Part shown: one piece after another, positions 35,230 through 42,569 of the stretch
How positions within the stretch are numbered: the first letter of the stretch is position 1
Layout: each line of letters opens with the position of its first letter
NCBI GenBank assembly: GCA_003279715.1
Contig: QCGY01000009.1
Location: 1 to 49,214 of the forward strand
Length of the DNA stretch: 49,214 nucleotides
Source: Pelagibacteraceae bacterium AG-390-D18
GTDB lineage: Bacteria; Pseudomonadota; Alphaproteobacteria; Pelagibacterales; Pelagibacteraceae
Reading direction: 5' to 3'
The notes under the pieces: model-generated
What the model saw: only the letters and a program-made list of their open reading frames with translations
The model's database searches: none
Told to the model about the DNA's origin: nothing
Translations under genes and position numbers: made by a program

Positions 35230-37011
35230 ATGTACGATTTTATCAAAAAAAATATATATTTAATTTTCTTATTTATTATCACATTATTTATTGGATTTTT
35301 AACTTTTTTAACTTTTATTGATAAGGGCTTTATTGAACTATCGGATCAAAATTTACAACTATTGTTAATTATAAATATTGTTCTGTTAGCATTACTTTTT
35401 GTATTTATTTTTTTTGAAATAAAAAAAGCAATTAGAAATGATATTGATAAGGATGGTCTTAAATCAAATAAAAAATATATAACGTACTTTGCTTTATTTA
35501 CGTTTATACCATCATTATTAATATCTATATTTTCACTTTTTTTATTTTCTTTCGCCCTTGAAAAATATTTTGATAAAAAGGTGACTACTGTTGTTAATAA
35601 CTCCTATGAACTAGCTAAAAATTATGTTGATGAGGTAAGAAACAAAATCCAATCTGAAATAGTTCTTGTTGCCTTTGATGTAAATAAAAGTAAAAAATTT
35701 TTAAATGATAGCGATAAAGAATATAAAAGATTTTTAAAAACCCAAAAACTAATTAGAGGTGTAGATGAAATACATATTATTGATTTAAATAAAGAACTAT
35801 TGTTTTCAACTCTAGAAGATGATGCTCCTTACATACCTCCTCTTGATCAAGCTTTAAACCTTGTTTTGGATGATGACCGCCCACTAAAGATTATTAATGC
35901 TTTCGAAAATAGATCCGCAGCCATAATGAGACTTCAAAATTTTGAAGATCGATTTATATATGTTGTCAAATATTTAGACAAAAATATTTCAAAATATTTA
36001 ACTGAGTCTCAAGAAGCTATTAATTTTTATTATACAGTCGAAGAAAAAAGTACTGGTATCAAAATTTCATTCGCAATAATTTATATAATTATTGTTTCAC
36101 TTTTATTATTTATATCTATATCTATAGCTATCAGATTTTCTTCAAGATTTTTTAGATCAATTAATAATCTAATTTTAGCATCAACATCAATCGGTCAAGG
36201 TAATTTAGATATTAAAGTACCAGAAGTTAAAACTGATAAAGATTTAGAAATATTAAATAAAAATTTTAATCAAATGATTAAAAAACTGAGGGATCAGCAG
36301 GAAAAATTAATTATAAACGAGAGACATGAAGCTTGGGGTAGTTTAGCTAGAAAACTAGCTCATGAGATTAAAAATCCACTAACTCCAATTCAACTGACCA
36401 TTGATAGACTTAAGAATAAATATTCTTCTGAATTGAATAATAAGGATAAGGAAAATTTTTCAGAAAATTTAAAAGTGATTAATAATCAGATTAAACAAAT
36501 AGAAAAATTGGTTAATGAATTTTCTGATTTTGCTAGAATGCCTAAGCCAGTATTTCAAAAAAATGATATAATTGCATTAATAAATGATAATATAAAATTA
36601 CTCCAAGAATTAGATCAAACCATTGAAATTGATTTCATTCATAATAATTCACAACTTTTTTTTAATGGAGATAAAGAACAATTAAGTAGGGTTTTTCTTA
36701 ACTTAATTAAGAATTCAATTGAGAGTATTCAGCAAAAAACTGAAAAAGTAAGTAATTTTAACAAAAATATTACCATTGAACTTAATGAGTTTGATAGTCA
36801 TATAAGTCTTACAATAAATGATAATGGTGTAGGTTTTAAAAATTTGAATAGTAATATTAAAGAAATTTTGAATCCATATTTTACAACAAAAAAAGAAGGT
36901 ACTGGACTTGGTCTATCAATTGTTAATAAAATAATTAACGATCATAATGGTAGTATTGAATTTATTTCAAAAGAAGATGGGGCAATAATTGAGATCATGT
37001 TTATAAAATAA
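35230..37011 (+). CDS. ntrY: NtrY-type sensor histidine kinase (no PAS domain)
   Basis: 593 residues. Three N-terminal membrane helices (about 9-31, 41-63, 84-110), a periplasmic domain to about 280, a fourth helix at about 284-306 and a HAMP domain to about 360 are followed directly by the dimerisation domain LARKLAHEIKNPLTPIQL with phospho-acceptor His378. The ATPase domain has an N box (NLIKNSIESI), DNGVGF and GTGLGLSIV. Alphaproteobacterial NtrY is usually about 730-770 residues and carries a PAS domain between HAMP and the histidine; that domain is missing here. It should phosphorylate NtrX, encoded next with a one-base overlap. The signal is unknown; nitrogen or redox status is suggested by relatives. 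Confidence 0.92.
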   Translation: MYDFIKKNIYLIFLFIITLFIGFLTFLTFIDKGFIELSDQNLQLLLIINIVLLALLFVFIFFEIKKAIRNDIDKDGLKSNKKYITYFALFTFIPSLLISIFSLFLFSFALEKYFDKKVTTVVNNSYELAKNYVDEVRNKIQSEIVLVAFDVNKSKKFLNDSDKEYKRFLKTQKLIRGVDEIHIIDLNKELLFSTLEDDAPYIPPLDQALNLVLDDDRPLKIINAFENRSAAIMRLQNFEDRFIYVVKYLDKNISKYLTESQEAINFYYTVEEKSTGIKISFAIIYIIIVSLLLFISISIAIRFSSRFFRSINNLILASTSIGQGNLDIKVPEVKTDKDLEILNKNFNQMIKKLRDQQEKLIINERHEAWGSLARKLAHEIKNPLTPIQLTIDRLKNKYSSELNNKDKENFSENLKVINNQIKQIEKLVNEFSDFARMPKPVFQKNDIIALINDNIKLLQELDQTIEIDFIHNNSQLFFNGDKEQLSRVFLNLIKNSIESIQQKTEKVSNFNKNITIELNEFDSHISLTINDNGVGFKNLNSNIKEILNPYFTTKKEGTGLGLSIVNKIINDHNGSIEFISKEDGAIIEIMFIK

Positions 37012-38366
37012 TGAGTGCTGAAATTTTAATAGTTGATGATAATGTAGATATACGAAATATTATAAATGAATTAATCATCGACGCTGGCTATAAAACACGA
37101 ATTGCTGCTAATTATAACCAAGCTCTTACAGAGATAGATAAAAAATTACCTGATGTTGCTATACTAGACGTAAAACTAGATAAAGGAGATAATGATGGAA
37201 TTGAACTTTTATCTCATATCAAAACGAAGAATAAAGATGTACCAGTTATAATCATATCAGGGCATGCCAATATTGAAATGGCTATAAAATCTTTACATCA
37301 TGGAGCGTTTGAATTTATCGAAAAACCATTTGATCAAGAAAGATTGTTAAATTTTGTAAGTCGAGCTGTTGAAAATTACAACCTTAAGAAACAAAATAGA
37401 GAATATGAAAGTAAATTATTTTCCTCTTATGATTTAATTGGAGATAGTAAAAATACAACTAATATAATTGATCAAATTAAGAAAATATCTTTAACAGAAA
37501 GTAGAGTTTTTATACATGGTCCGTCAGGTTGTGGAAAAGAACTAGTAGCTAGAAAGATACATAAAAATTCTTTACGTAGTAAAAAACCATTTATAGTATT
37601 AAATGGAGCATTGTTAGACTCAAATAAATATGAATTAGAGTTATTTGGTGAAGAAAAAGAAAACGGATCAATTTCATATGGTGCTTTGGAGAAAGCTAAC
37701 AGAGGGACTTTATTAATTGATCAAATTTCAGAGATACCATTGGATATTCAATCAAAAATTTTAAGAGTGCTAACCGATCAAAAATTTAAAAGAGTTAATG
37801 GAAACAATGATGTAAGTGTTGATGTAAGATTAATTTGTTCATCTAGCAAAGATCTAAAAAAAGAAATTCAAATAGGTAACTTTAGAGAAGATTTATTTCA
37901 CCGAATAAATGTATTTGAAATTAATATTGAACCATTAAGCCAAAGAATTTCGGATATTCCTCTATTAATTAAATATTTTTCTAAAAAAATTTCAGAAAAT
38001 TATAATATCAAAGAATTAGATATTGATGAGAATAACAGCTATATACTTAATCATAGCTGGCAAGGTAATGTTAGAGAGTTAAGAAATTTAATTGAGAGAA
38101 TTGCTATTTTGCAACCTGACTCAAAAGATAAAATTTCAAATATTATTAAAGAGTCACTAAAAATCGATAATTTTGATGATCAAATTGCAGAAAATAGCCT
38201 ATCTGTGCCATTAAAAGAGGCTAGAGAAAAGTTTGAAAAAGAGTATTTAACTATCCAACTTAAAAAATTTAATGGCAATATATCAAAAACAGCAAATTTT
38301 GTTGGAATGGAAAGAAGTGCCTTACATAGAAAATTAAAAGGTTTAGGAATAAAAGAATTTAATTAA
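37011..38366 (+). CDS. ntrX: NtrX-type response regulator with degenerate sigma-54 AAA+ domain
   Basis: 451 residues. The receiver domain (1-~125) has the acidic pair Asp9-Asp10 and phospho-acceptor Asp53 in VAILDVKL. The AAA+ domain (~145-370) has Walker A GPSGCGKE and arginine-finger region FREDLFHRINVFEI. A Fis-type helix-turn-helix (NISKTANFVGMERSALHRKLKGLGI) ends the protein. The loop that should hold GAFTGA reads EEKENGSISYGAL (residues 214-226), and the Walker B motif reads LLIDQI, with Gln238 where glutamate normally catalyses ATP hydrolysis. It is thus unlikely to activate sigma-54 promoters and may act as a plain DNA-binding repressor or activator. It starts inside the ntrY stop. 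Confidence 0.93.
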   Translation: MSAEILIVDDNVDIRNIINELIIDAGYKTRIAANYNQALTEIDKKLPDVAILDVKLDKGDNDGIELLSHIKTKNKDVPVIIISGHANIEMAIKSLHHGAFEFIEKPFDQERLLNFVSRAVENYNLKKQNREYESKLFSSYDLIGDSKNTTNIIDQIKKISLTESRVFIHGPSGCGKELVARKIHKNSLRSKKPFIVLNGALLDSNKYELELFGEEKENGSISYGALEKANRGTLLIDQISEIPLDIQSKILRVLTDQKFKRVNGNNDVSVDVRLICSSSKDLKKEIQIGNFREDLFHRINVFEINIEPLSQRISDIPLLIKYFSKKISENYNIKELDIDENNSYILNHSWQGNVRELRNLIERIAILQPDSKDKISNIIKESLKIDNFDDQIAENSLSVPLKEAREKFEKEYLTIQLKKFNGNISKTANFVGMERSALHRKLKGLGIKEFN

Positions 38367-38367
38367 A

Positions 38368-39759
38368 ATGAATATAATCATATGTGGTGCTGGCAGAGTA
38401 GGCTTTACTATAGCTAAACAGTTAAGTGAACAAGGTCATTCAATTACAGTTATTGATCAATCTAGTGAAGATATCCAGAAAATAGATGAGTTATTAGATG
38501 TTAAAGCTATAGTTGGTAAAGCGACTTATCCTTCAATTCTAGAAAAGGCTAATGCTTCAGAAGCAGATATGATTATAGCTGTTACACGTAATGACGAAAT
38601 AAATATGGTAATTTGTCAAATTGCTTTTTCTATTTTTAATATTCCAAAAAAAATTGCTAGAATTAGATCTCAAGATTATTTAAATCCTAAATTTACAACA
38701 GTTTATAATAAGGAAAATTTACCTATTGATGTAATAATCTCTCCTGAATTAGAAATAGCAAAATCAATTCAAAGAAAACTTGAAGCACCTGGTGCCCTAG
38801 ATAGTGTACCATTTGCAGAAAATAAGATTAGATTATTAGAAATTTTGATTAATGAAAATTGTAATTTAATTAATATTAAACTTAATGAATTGACAAAAAA
38901 ACATCCTAATTTAGATGCAAATATTATTGGTGTTATTAGAGGTGATAAATTTTTAATCCCAAAAAAAAATGATGATATCCAAAAAAATGATAAGATTTAC
39001 GTTATTATAAATTCTTCACAAATGTCCCAGACATTAGAAGCATTTGGCCATACAGAAAAAGTTTCTAAAAAGATATTAATCGTTGGTGGTGGAAATATTG
39101 GTTTCAATCTTGCAAAAAATCTTGAAGAAAGTCTAGATGCTGCAAGAGTAAAAATAGTTGAAAAAAATAAAGATAGATCTGAGTTTCTTGCAAACGAACT
39201 TAATAACACAATTATCATTAACGGTAATGGTCTTGATGAAGAGGTTTTGATTGAAGCAAATTTAGAAGAAGCAGAAACAGTTCTTGCTCTCACAAACGAT
39301 GATGAAGATAATTTAATGGTAAGTGTTCTTGTTGAAAAATTCGCAAAAGATGAAAAAAATATTGATGACAAAAGAACAATGGCATTAATAAATAAACCAA
39401 ATTATTCACTATTACAAAATTCTTTAAAAATAGATGATTTGATTGATCCAAGAATGAATACTGTTTCTAGTATTTTGAAACATATTCACAAAGGTACTAT
39501 TGAAACCGCTTATACTATTCATAATGGTGAATACGAGGTAATTGAAGCAGAAATTATTGAAACATCAGAATTGATTAATAAAGAATTAAAAAATTCCAAT
39601 TTGCCAGAGGAAATTAGAATAGGGGCAGTTTTACGTAATGATAAGGTGGTTATTCCTAGATCAAATTTTGTGTTTCAAAAAGATGATAGAGTTGTTTTTT
39701 TGGCTAAAAAAGACTTTATTTCAATAGTAGAAAATATATTTAGAATAAGTTCTATATAA
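38368..39759 (+). CDS. trkA: Trk potassium uptake regulatory subunit TrkA
   Basis: 463 residues made of two tandem RCK units. The first NAD-binding motif is GAGRVGFTIAKQLSEQGH at the N-terminus and the second is GGGNIGFNLAKNLEE near residue 235. Each Rossmann domain is followed by a TrkA_C domain (around 145-225 and 375-460). It binds NAD(H)/nucleotides and gates the membrane channel TrkH. It follows ntrX by one base and is followed by trkH. In many Alphaproteobacteria hfq and hflX follow trkA; here trkH follows directly. Confidence 0.96.
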   Translation: MNIIICGAGRVGFTIAKQLSEQGHSITVIDQSSEDIQKIDELLDVKAIVGKATYPSILEKANASEADMIIAVTRNDEINMVICQIAFSIFNIPKKIARIRSQDYLNPKFTTVYNKENLPIDVIISPELEIAKSIQRKLEAPGALDSVPFAENKIRLLEILINENCNLINIKLNELTKKHPNLDANIIGVIRGDKFLIPKKNDDIQKNDKIYVIINSSQMSQTLEAFGHTEKVSKKILIVGGGNIGFNLAKNLEESLDAARVKIVEKNKDRSEFLANELNNTIIINGNGLDEEVLIEANLEEAETVLALTNDDEDNLMVSVLVEKFAKDEKNIDDKRTMALINKPNYSLLQNSLKIDDLIDPRMNTVSSILKHIHKGTIETAYTIHNGEYEVIEAEIIETSELINKELKNSNLPEEIRIGAVLRNDKVVIPRSNFVFQKDDRVVFLAKKDFISIVENIFRISSI

Positions 39760-39764
39760 TCAAA

Positions 39765-41171
39765 ATGTCTCTTTTTAGAGTAAAATATCTTATTTTTTTT
39801 TTTATACTGGTATCAGTCTTTTCTTTTTTTAATATTATTTATTCATATTATTTTAATTTATATCTAAATCTTAAAGCATATTATTTTAGCTTATTTCCAT
39901 CGTTAATTATTGGTCTATTATTTTATAAGATCAAAGAAGTTGATAGAAAACCTTCTATTTTTGAAAAAATTTTAACAGTATTTTTAGGCTATCTTCTAAT
40001 TCCAGTTATATTATCACTTCCATTTTATTTTAGTATTTATAATTTAACATTTTTGAATTCTATATTTGAATCAGTCTCAGGATTTACTTCTACAGGATTT
40101 ACAATTTTTGATAATTTAAAACATGTAGATCAAGGTTTAATCTTATGGAGATCTTCTATTCAATGGATAGGTGGCTTATATCTTTTATTTTCAATTATTT
40201 TTTTAATAGATATCTTTGACGATAGTTTAAAAAAATCACTCACAAATTTTTTATCATTTAATAGCTCAGAAGTTTTGAAACAAACAATTAAGATTTTTTT
40301 ATTATATTCTAGCTTATCTATAATTATTTTTTTAATTTTGAATATAATTGATATTAGGGTTTTCAATTCTCTTAATTTGGCTATGACAATTATTTCATCT
40401 GGTGGTTTTTTGCCAAGAAATGAACTTTCTTCAATCCTAATTAACAATACACAAATAATTATTTTCTCTTTTTTAATGCTGGTTTCTTTTTTTAGTATTT
40501 TTTTTATTTATAATTTGATTTTTTTAAGAAATAAAAATCTTAATTTTTTTTATGAAGATATTCATTTGTTTTTTTATCTTATAGTAACAGTATCAATATT
40601 TTTTATTTTTTTTAGTTTTGATAATAATTTTACTTACAGTTTTTTATCTCTGGTAAGTAGTATATCTAACATTGGTTTTTCATTAGAAAATGGTCAAGAA
40701 AATTTAAGTTTTATATATTTGATTTTAGTTATAATTGGAGGATCTTTTTTTTCGACGAGTTCGGGATTAAGATTTTTAAAGATTTATTCATTAACTAAAT
40801 ATTCTTTAAATCAAATACTTTCTTTTAGTAAACCAAAAAATATTTTTATGAATAGGCTAGCATTTTCAAGAATTAATTTTGATTTTAAAGAAATAAATAA
40901 ATATTTTTTAACTATAGTTATCTTTATAATTTCTTTATTTATTTTAACATCCTTATTAACCTTTAGTAGTATGGACTTTGAATACTCTTTTAAATTAGCA
41001 ATATTAACTCTAATGAATACAGTGAACTCTTCTGTATATGGCGTGAGTGAAATTGATTTTAAAAGCTTGCATTTTTTAACTAAATATTTTCTTATTTTCT
41101 TTATGATAATTGGAAGAATTGAGGTTATATCTCTATTAATAATTGCAAAAAAATTTCTTTTTAAATACTAA
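39765..41171 (+). CDS. trkH: Trk potassium transporter membrane subunit TrkH
   Basis: 468 residues, very hydrophobic, with about ten membrane helices. The selectivity-filter regions typical of TrkH/KtrB are visible: FESVSGFTSTGFTI near residue 105 (the TGFT motif), AMTIISSGGFLPRN near 208, SSISNIGFSL near 298 and TLMNTVNSSVYGV near 412. It imports potassium across the inner membrane under TrkA control. It is coded five bases after trkA. A tRNA-Arg gene follows after 34 bases. Confidence 0.95.
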   Translation: MSLFRVKYLIFFFILVSVFSFFNIIYSYYFNLYLNLKAYYFSLFPSLIIGLLFYKIKEVDRKPSIFEKILTVFLGYLLIPVILSLPFYFSIYNLTFLNSIFESVSGFTSTGFTIFDNLKHVDQGLILWRSSIQWIGGLYLLFSIIFLIDIFDDSLKKSLTNFLSFNSSEVLKQTIKIFLLYSSLSIIIFLILNIIDIRVFNSLNLAMTIISSGGFLPRNELSSILINNTQIIIFSFLMLVSFFSIFFIYNLIFLRNKNLNFFYEDIHLFFYLIVTVSIFFIFFSFDNNFTYSFLSLVSSISNIGFSLENGQENLSFIYLILVIIGGSFFSTSSGLRFLKIYSLTKYSLNQILSFSKPKNIFMNRLAFSRINFDFKEINKYFLTIVIFIISLFILTSLLTFSSMDFEYSFKLAILTLMNTVNSSVYGVSEIDFKSLHFLTKYFLIFFMIIGRIEVISLLIIAKKFLFKY

Positions 41172-41185
41172 TTTAATATTATATA

Positions 41186-41191
41186 TATAAT
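41186..41191 (+). promoter_or_regulatory. Candidate -10 element for tRNA-Arg
   Basis: A perfect TATAAT lies 14 bases ahead of the mature tRNA 5' end, consistent with a short 5' leader. No convincing -35 hexamer is seen upstream (that region is the end of trkH). The surrounding sequence is an alternating AT run, so the match may be fortuitous. Confidence 0.35.
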
Positions 41192-41205
41192 CATAATTTT
41201 TTATC

Positions 41206-41282
41206 GCGCCCTTAGCTCAGCTGGATAGAGCATCGGTTTTCTAAACCGAGGGTCGCACGTTCGAGTCGTGCAGGGCGCACCA
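41206..41282 (+). tRNA. tRNA-Arg (anticodon UCU)
   Basis: A complete cloverleaf can be drawn by hand. Acceptor GCGCCCT (41206-41212) pairs with AGGGCGC (41272-41278), the D arm follows as GCTCAGCTGGATAGAGC, the anticodon stem TCGGT/ACCGA holds loop TTTCTAA with anticodon TCT, and the T arm contains GTTCGAGTC. The discriminator is A and CCA is encoded at 41280-41282. It reads AGA/AGG codons; AGA is by far the dominant arginine codon in these genes, so this tRNA is probably in heavy demand. Confidence 0.97.
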
Positions 41283-41332
41283 TTAACTAGATATATTTAC
41301 CTATATTATAAAAACACCATATATAGTTAAAA

Positions 41333-41362
41333 TGATCAAAAAAAATTACTTTTGCTTTGATC
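41333..41362 (+). repeat. Inverted repeat after tRNA-Arg
   Basis: GATCAAA (41334-41340) is repeated in inverted form as TTTGATC (41356-41362) with a 15-base AT-rich loop. The sequence following it (GATTTTAG) has only a short T run, so it is at best a weak terminator for the tRNA. It could instead be a protein-binding site in the aapJ control region. Confidence 0.3.
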
Positions 41363-41391
41363 GATTTTAGATAATGATAAAAGATTGATCT

Positions 41392-41412
41392 AATTCAAAT
41401 TTAATTTGAATT
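41392..41412. promoter_or_regulatory. Palindrome 1 ahead of aapJ
   Basis: AATTCAAATT (41392-41401) and AATTTGAATT (41403-41412) form a perfect 10-bp inverted repeat around a single T. This is the shape of a homodimer operator. It lies about 40 bases upstream of the aapJ start and directly next to a second palindrome. Which regulator would bind is unknown; NtrX and the small XRE protein are nearby candidates by position only. Confidence 0.45.
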
Positions 41413-41428
41413 ATTTGTTAACAAATAA
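41411..41428. promoter_or_regulatory. Palindrome 2 ahead of aapJ
   Basis: TTATTTGTTAACAAATAA is a perfect 18-bp palindrome centred on GTTAAC. It ends 11 bases before the Shine-Dalgarno of aapJ. It overlaps palindrome 1 by two bases, so the two form one symmetric control region of 37 bp. On RNA it could fold into only a weak AU hairpin, so DNA binding seems the more likely role. Confidence 0.5.
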
Positions 41429-41439
41429 AAAACAACAAT

Positions 41440-41446
41440 AAGGAAG
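41440..41446 (+). promoter_or_regulatory. Strong Shine-Dalgarno of aapJ
   Basis: AAGGAAG lies three bases before the ATG-proximal ATT, that is with spacing of about three to six bases to the ATG at 41450. Most genes in the window start by overlap with the preceding stop and have little or no Shine-Dalgarno, so this site stands out and suggests high translation of the binding protein. Confidence 0.6.
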
Positions 41447-41449
41447 ATT

Positions 41450-42502
41450 ATGTTTAAACATACTAAAAAATTGTTTGCCATTCTTACTGCACTTTCATTA
41501 TTATTCGTATATGCGTGCGAACCAGGTGGAAAAAAGCAGACGAAAGGTGAATCAAAGACACTTAAACAAACTCAGAAAAAGGGTTTTGTAAGATGTGGAG
41601 TATCTCAAGGTCTACCAGGATTTTCTAATGCTGATGCTGCAGGAAATTGGACTGGTGTTGATGTTGATGTATGTAGAGCAGTTGCTGCTGCAGTGCTAGG
41701 TGATTCAAATAAAGTTAAATTTACACCATTGAGTGCTAAAGAAAGATTTACAGCTTTAACTTCTGGTGAGATTGATATCTTATCAAGAAATACAACTTGG
41801 ACTCTTTCTAGAGATGCTGACATTGGACTTACTTTCGTTGGAGTAAACTTCTACGATGGTCAAGGTTTCATGGTTAGAAAAGACTCTGGAATAACTTCAG
41901 TAGATGATTTTAAAGATGGTGTTTCAGCTTGTACAAATATTGGTACTACAACTGAGCTTAATATGAGAGATTTCTTTAATTCAAGAAATATTTCATATGA
42001 ACCTGTAGCCTTTGAAAAAGCAGATGAAGTTGTTGCTGCTTATGATTCTGGAAGATGTGATACTTACACAACTGACAAATCAGGTTTAGCTGCACAAAGA
42101 ACTAAAATGTCAAACCCAGATGAACATATGGTTTTACCTGAAACTATTTCTAAAGAACCATTAGGACCTGTTGTAAGACAAGGTGACTCTGTTTGGGAAG
42201 ATATAGTTAGATGGTCATTAAACGTTATGATCGAAGCAGAAGAATATGGTGTTGACTCATCAAATGCTGACTCTATGAAATCTTCAGATAATCCAGCTGT
42301 AAAAAGATTAGTTGGTGCTGAAGGTGAATTAGGTGCTGCATTTGGTTTAGATAACGAGTGGAGTCTAAGAATCATTAAGCAAGTTGGTAACTATGGTGAA
42401 AGTTATAAAAGAAATATAGCTGATACTGGAATTTTACCTGATAGAGGTCCTAACCAGTTATGGACTAAAGGTGGAATTCTATATGTGCCACCAGCGAGAT
42501 AA
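41450..42502 (+). CDS. aapJ: Amino-acid ABC transporter, substrate-binding protein (AapJ/YhdW type)
   Basis: 350 residues of solute-binding family 3. The N-terminus is a positively charged, hydrophobic export signal ending in FVYAC (Cys23), which resembles a lipobox; mature AapJ proteins are usually soluble in the periplasm. The mature domain starts with KGFVRCGVSQGLPGFSNAD and continues with DVDVCRAVAAAVLGD, LTSGEIDILSRNTTWTLSRDAD and CTNIGTTTELNMRDFF, matching AapJ/YhdW of general L-amino-acid transporters. It binds polar amino acids such as glutamate, glutamine, aspartate or asparagine; exact specificity cannot be read from sequence. A strong Shine-Dalgarno precedes it, and a terminator separates it from the permease genes, so it should be made in excess. 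Confidence 0.95.
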   Translation: MFKHTKKLFAILTALSLLFVYACEPGGKKQTKGESKTLKQTQKKGFVRCGVSQGLPGFSNADAAGNWTGVDVDVCRAVAAAVLGDSNKVKFTPLSAKERFTALTSGEIDILSRNTTWTLSRDADIGLTFVGVNFYDGQGFMVRKDSGITSVDDFKDGVSACTNIGTTTELNMRDFFNSRNISYEPVAFEKADEVVAAYDSGRCDTYTTDKSGLAAQRTKMSNPDEHMVLPETISKEPLGPVVRQGDSVWEDIVRWSLNVMIEAEEYGVDSSNADSMKSSDNPAVKRLVGAEGELGAAFGLDNEWSLRIIKQVGNYGESYKRNIADTGILPDRGPNQLWTKGGILYVPPAR

Positions 42503-42522
42503 TTTACTATCTTAAATTAATT

Positions 42523-42554
42523 AAAAAGGGCTAGATTTATCTAGCCCTTTTTTT
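42523..42554 (+). terminator. Intrinsic terminator between aapJ and aapQ
   Basis: A perfect 14-bp inverted repeat, AAAAAGGGCTAGAT (42523-42536) and ATCTAGCCCTTTTT (42539-42552), has GGGCTAGA/TCTAGCCC as its stable core and is followed by a T run. It starts 20 bases after the aapJ stop and ends 15 bases before the aapQ ATG. As no new promoter is obvious in the remaining gap, partial read-through probably supplies the downstream genes at a lower level. Confidence 0.9.
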
Positions 42555-42569
42555 ATAGTATCTTACCAA

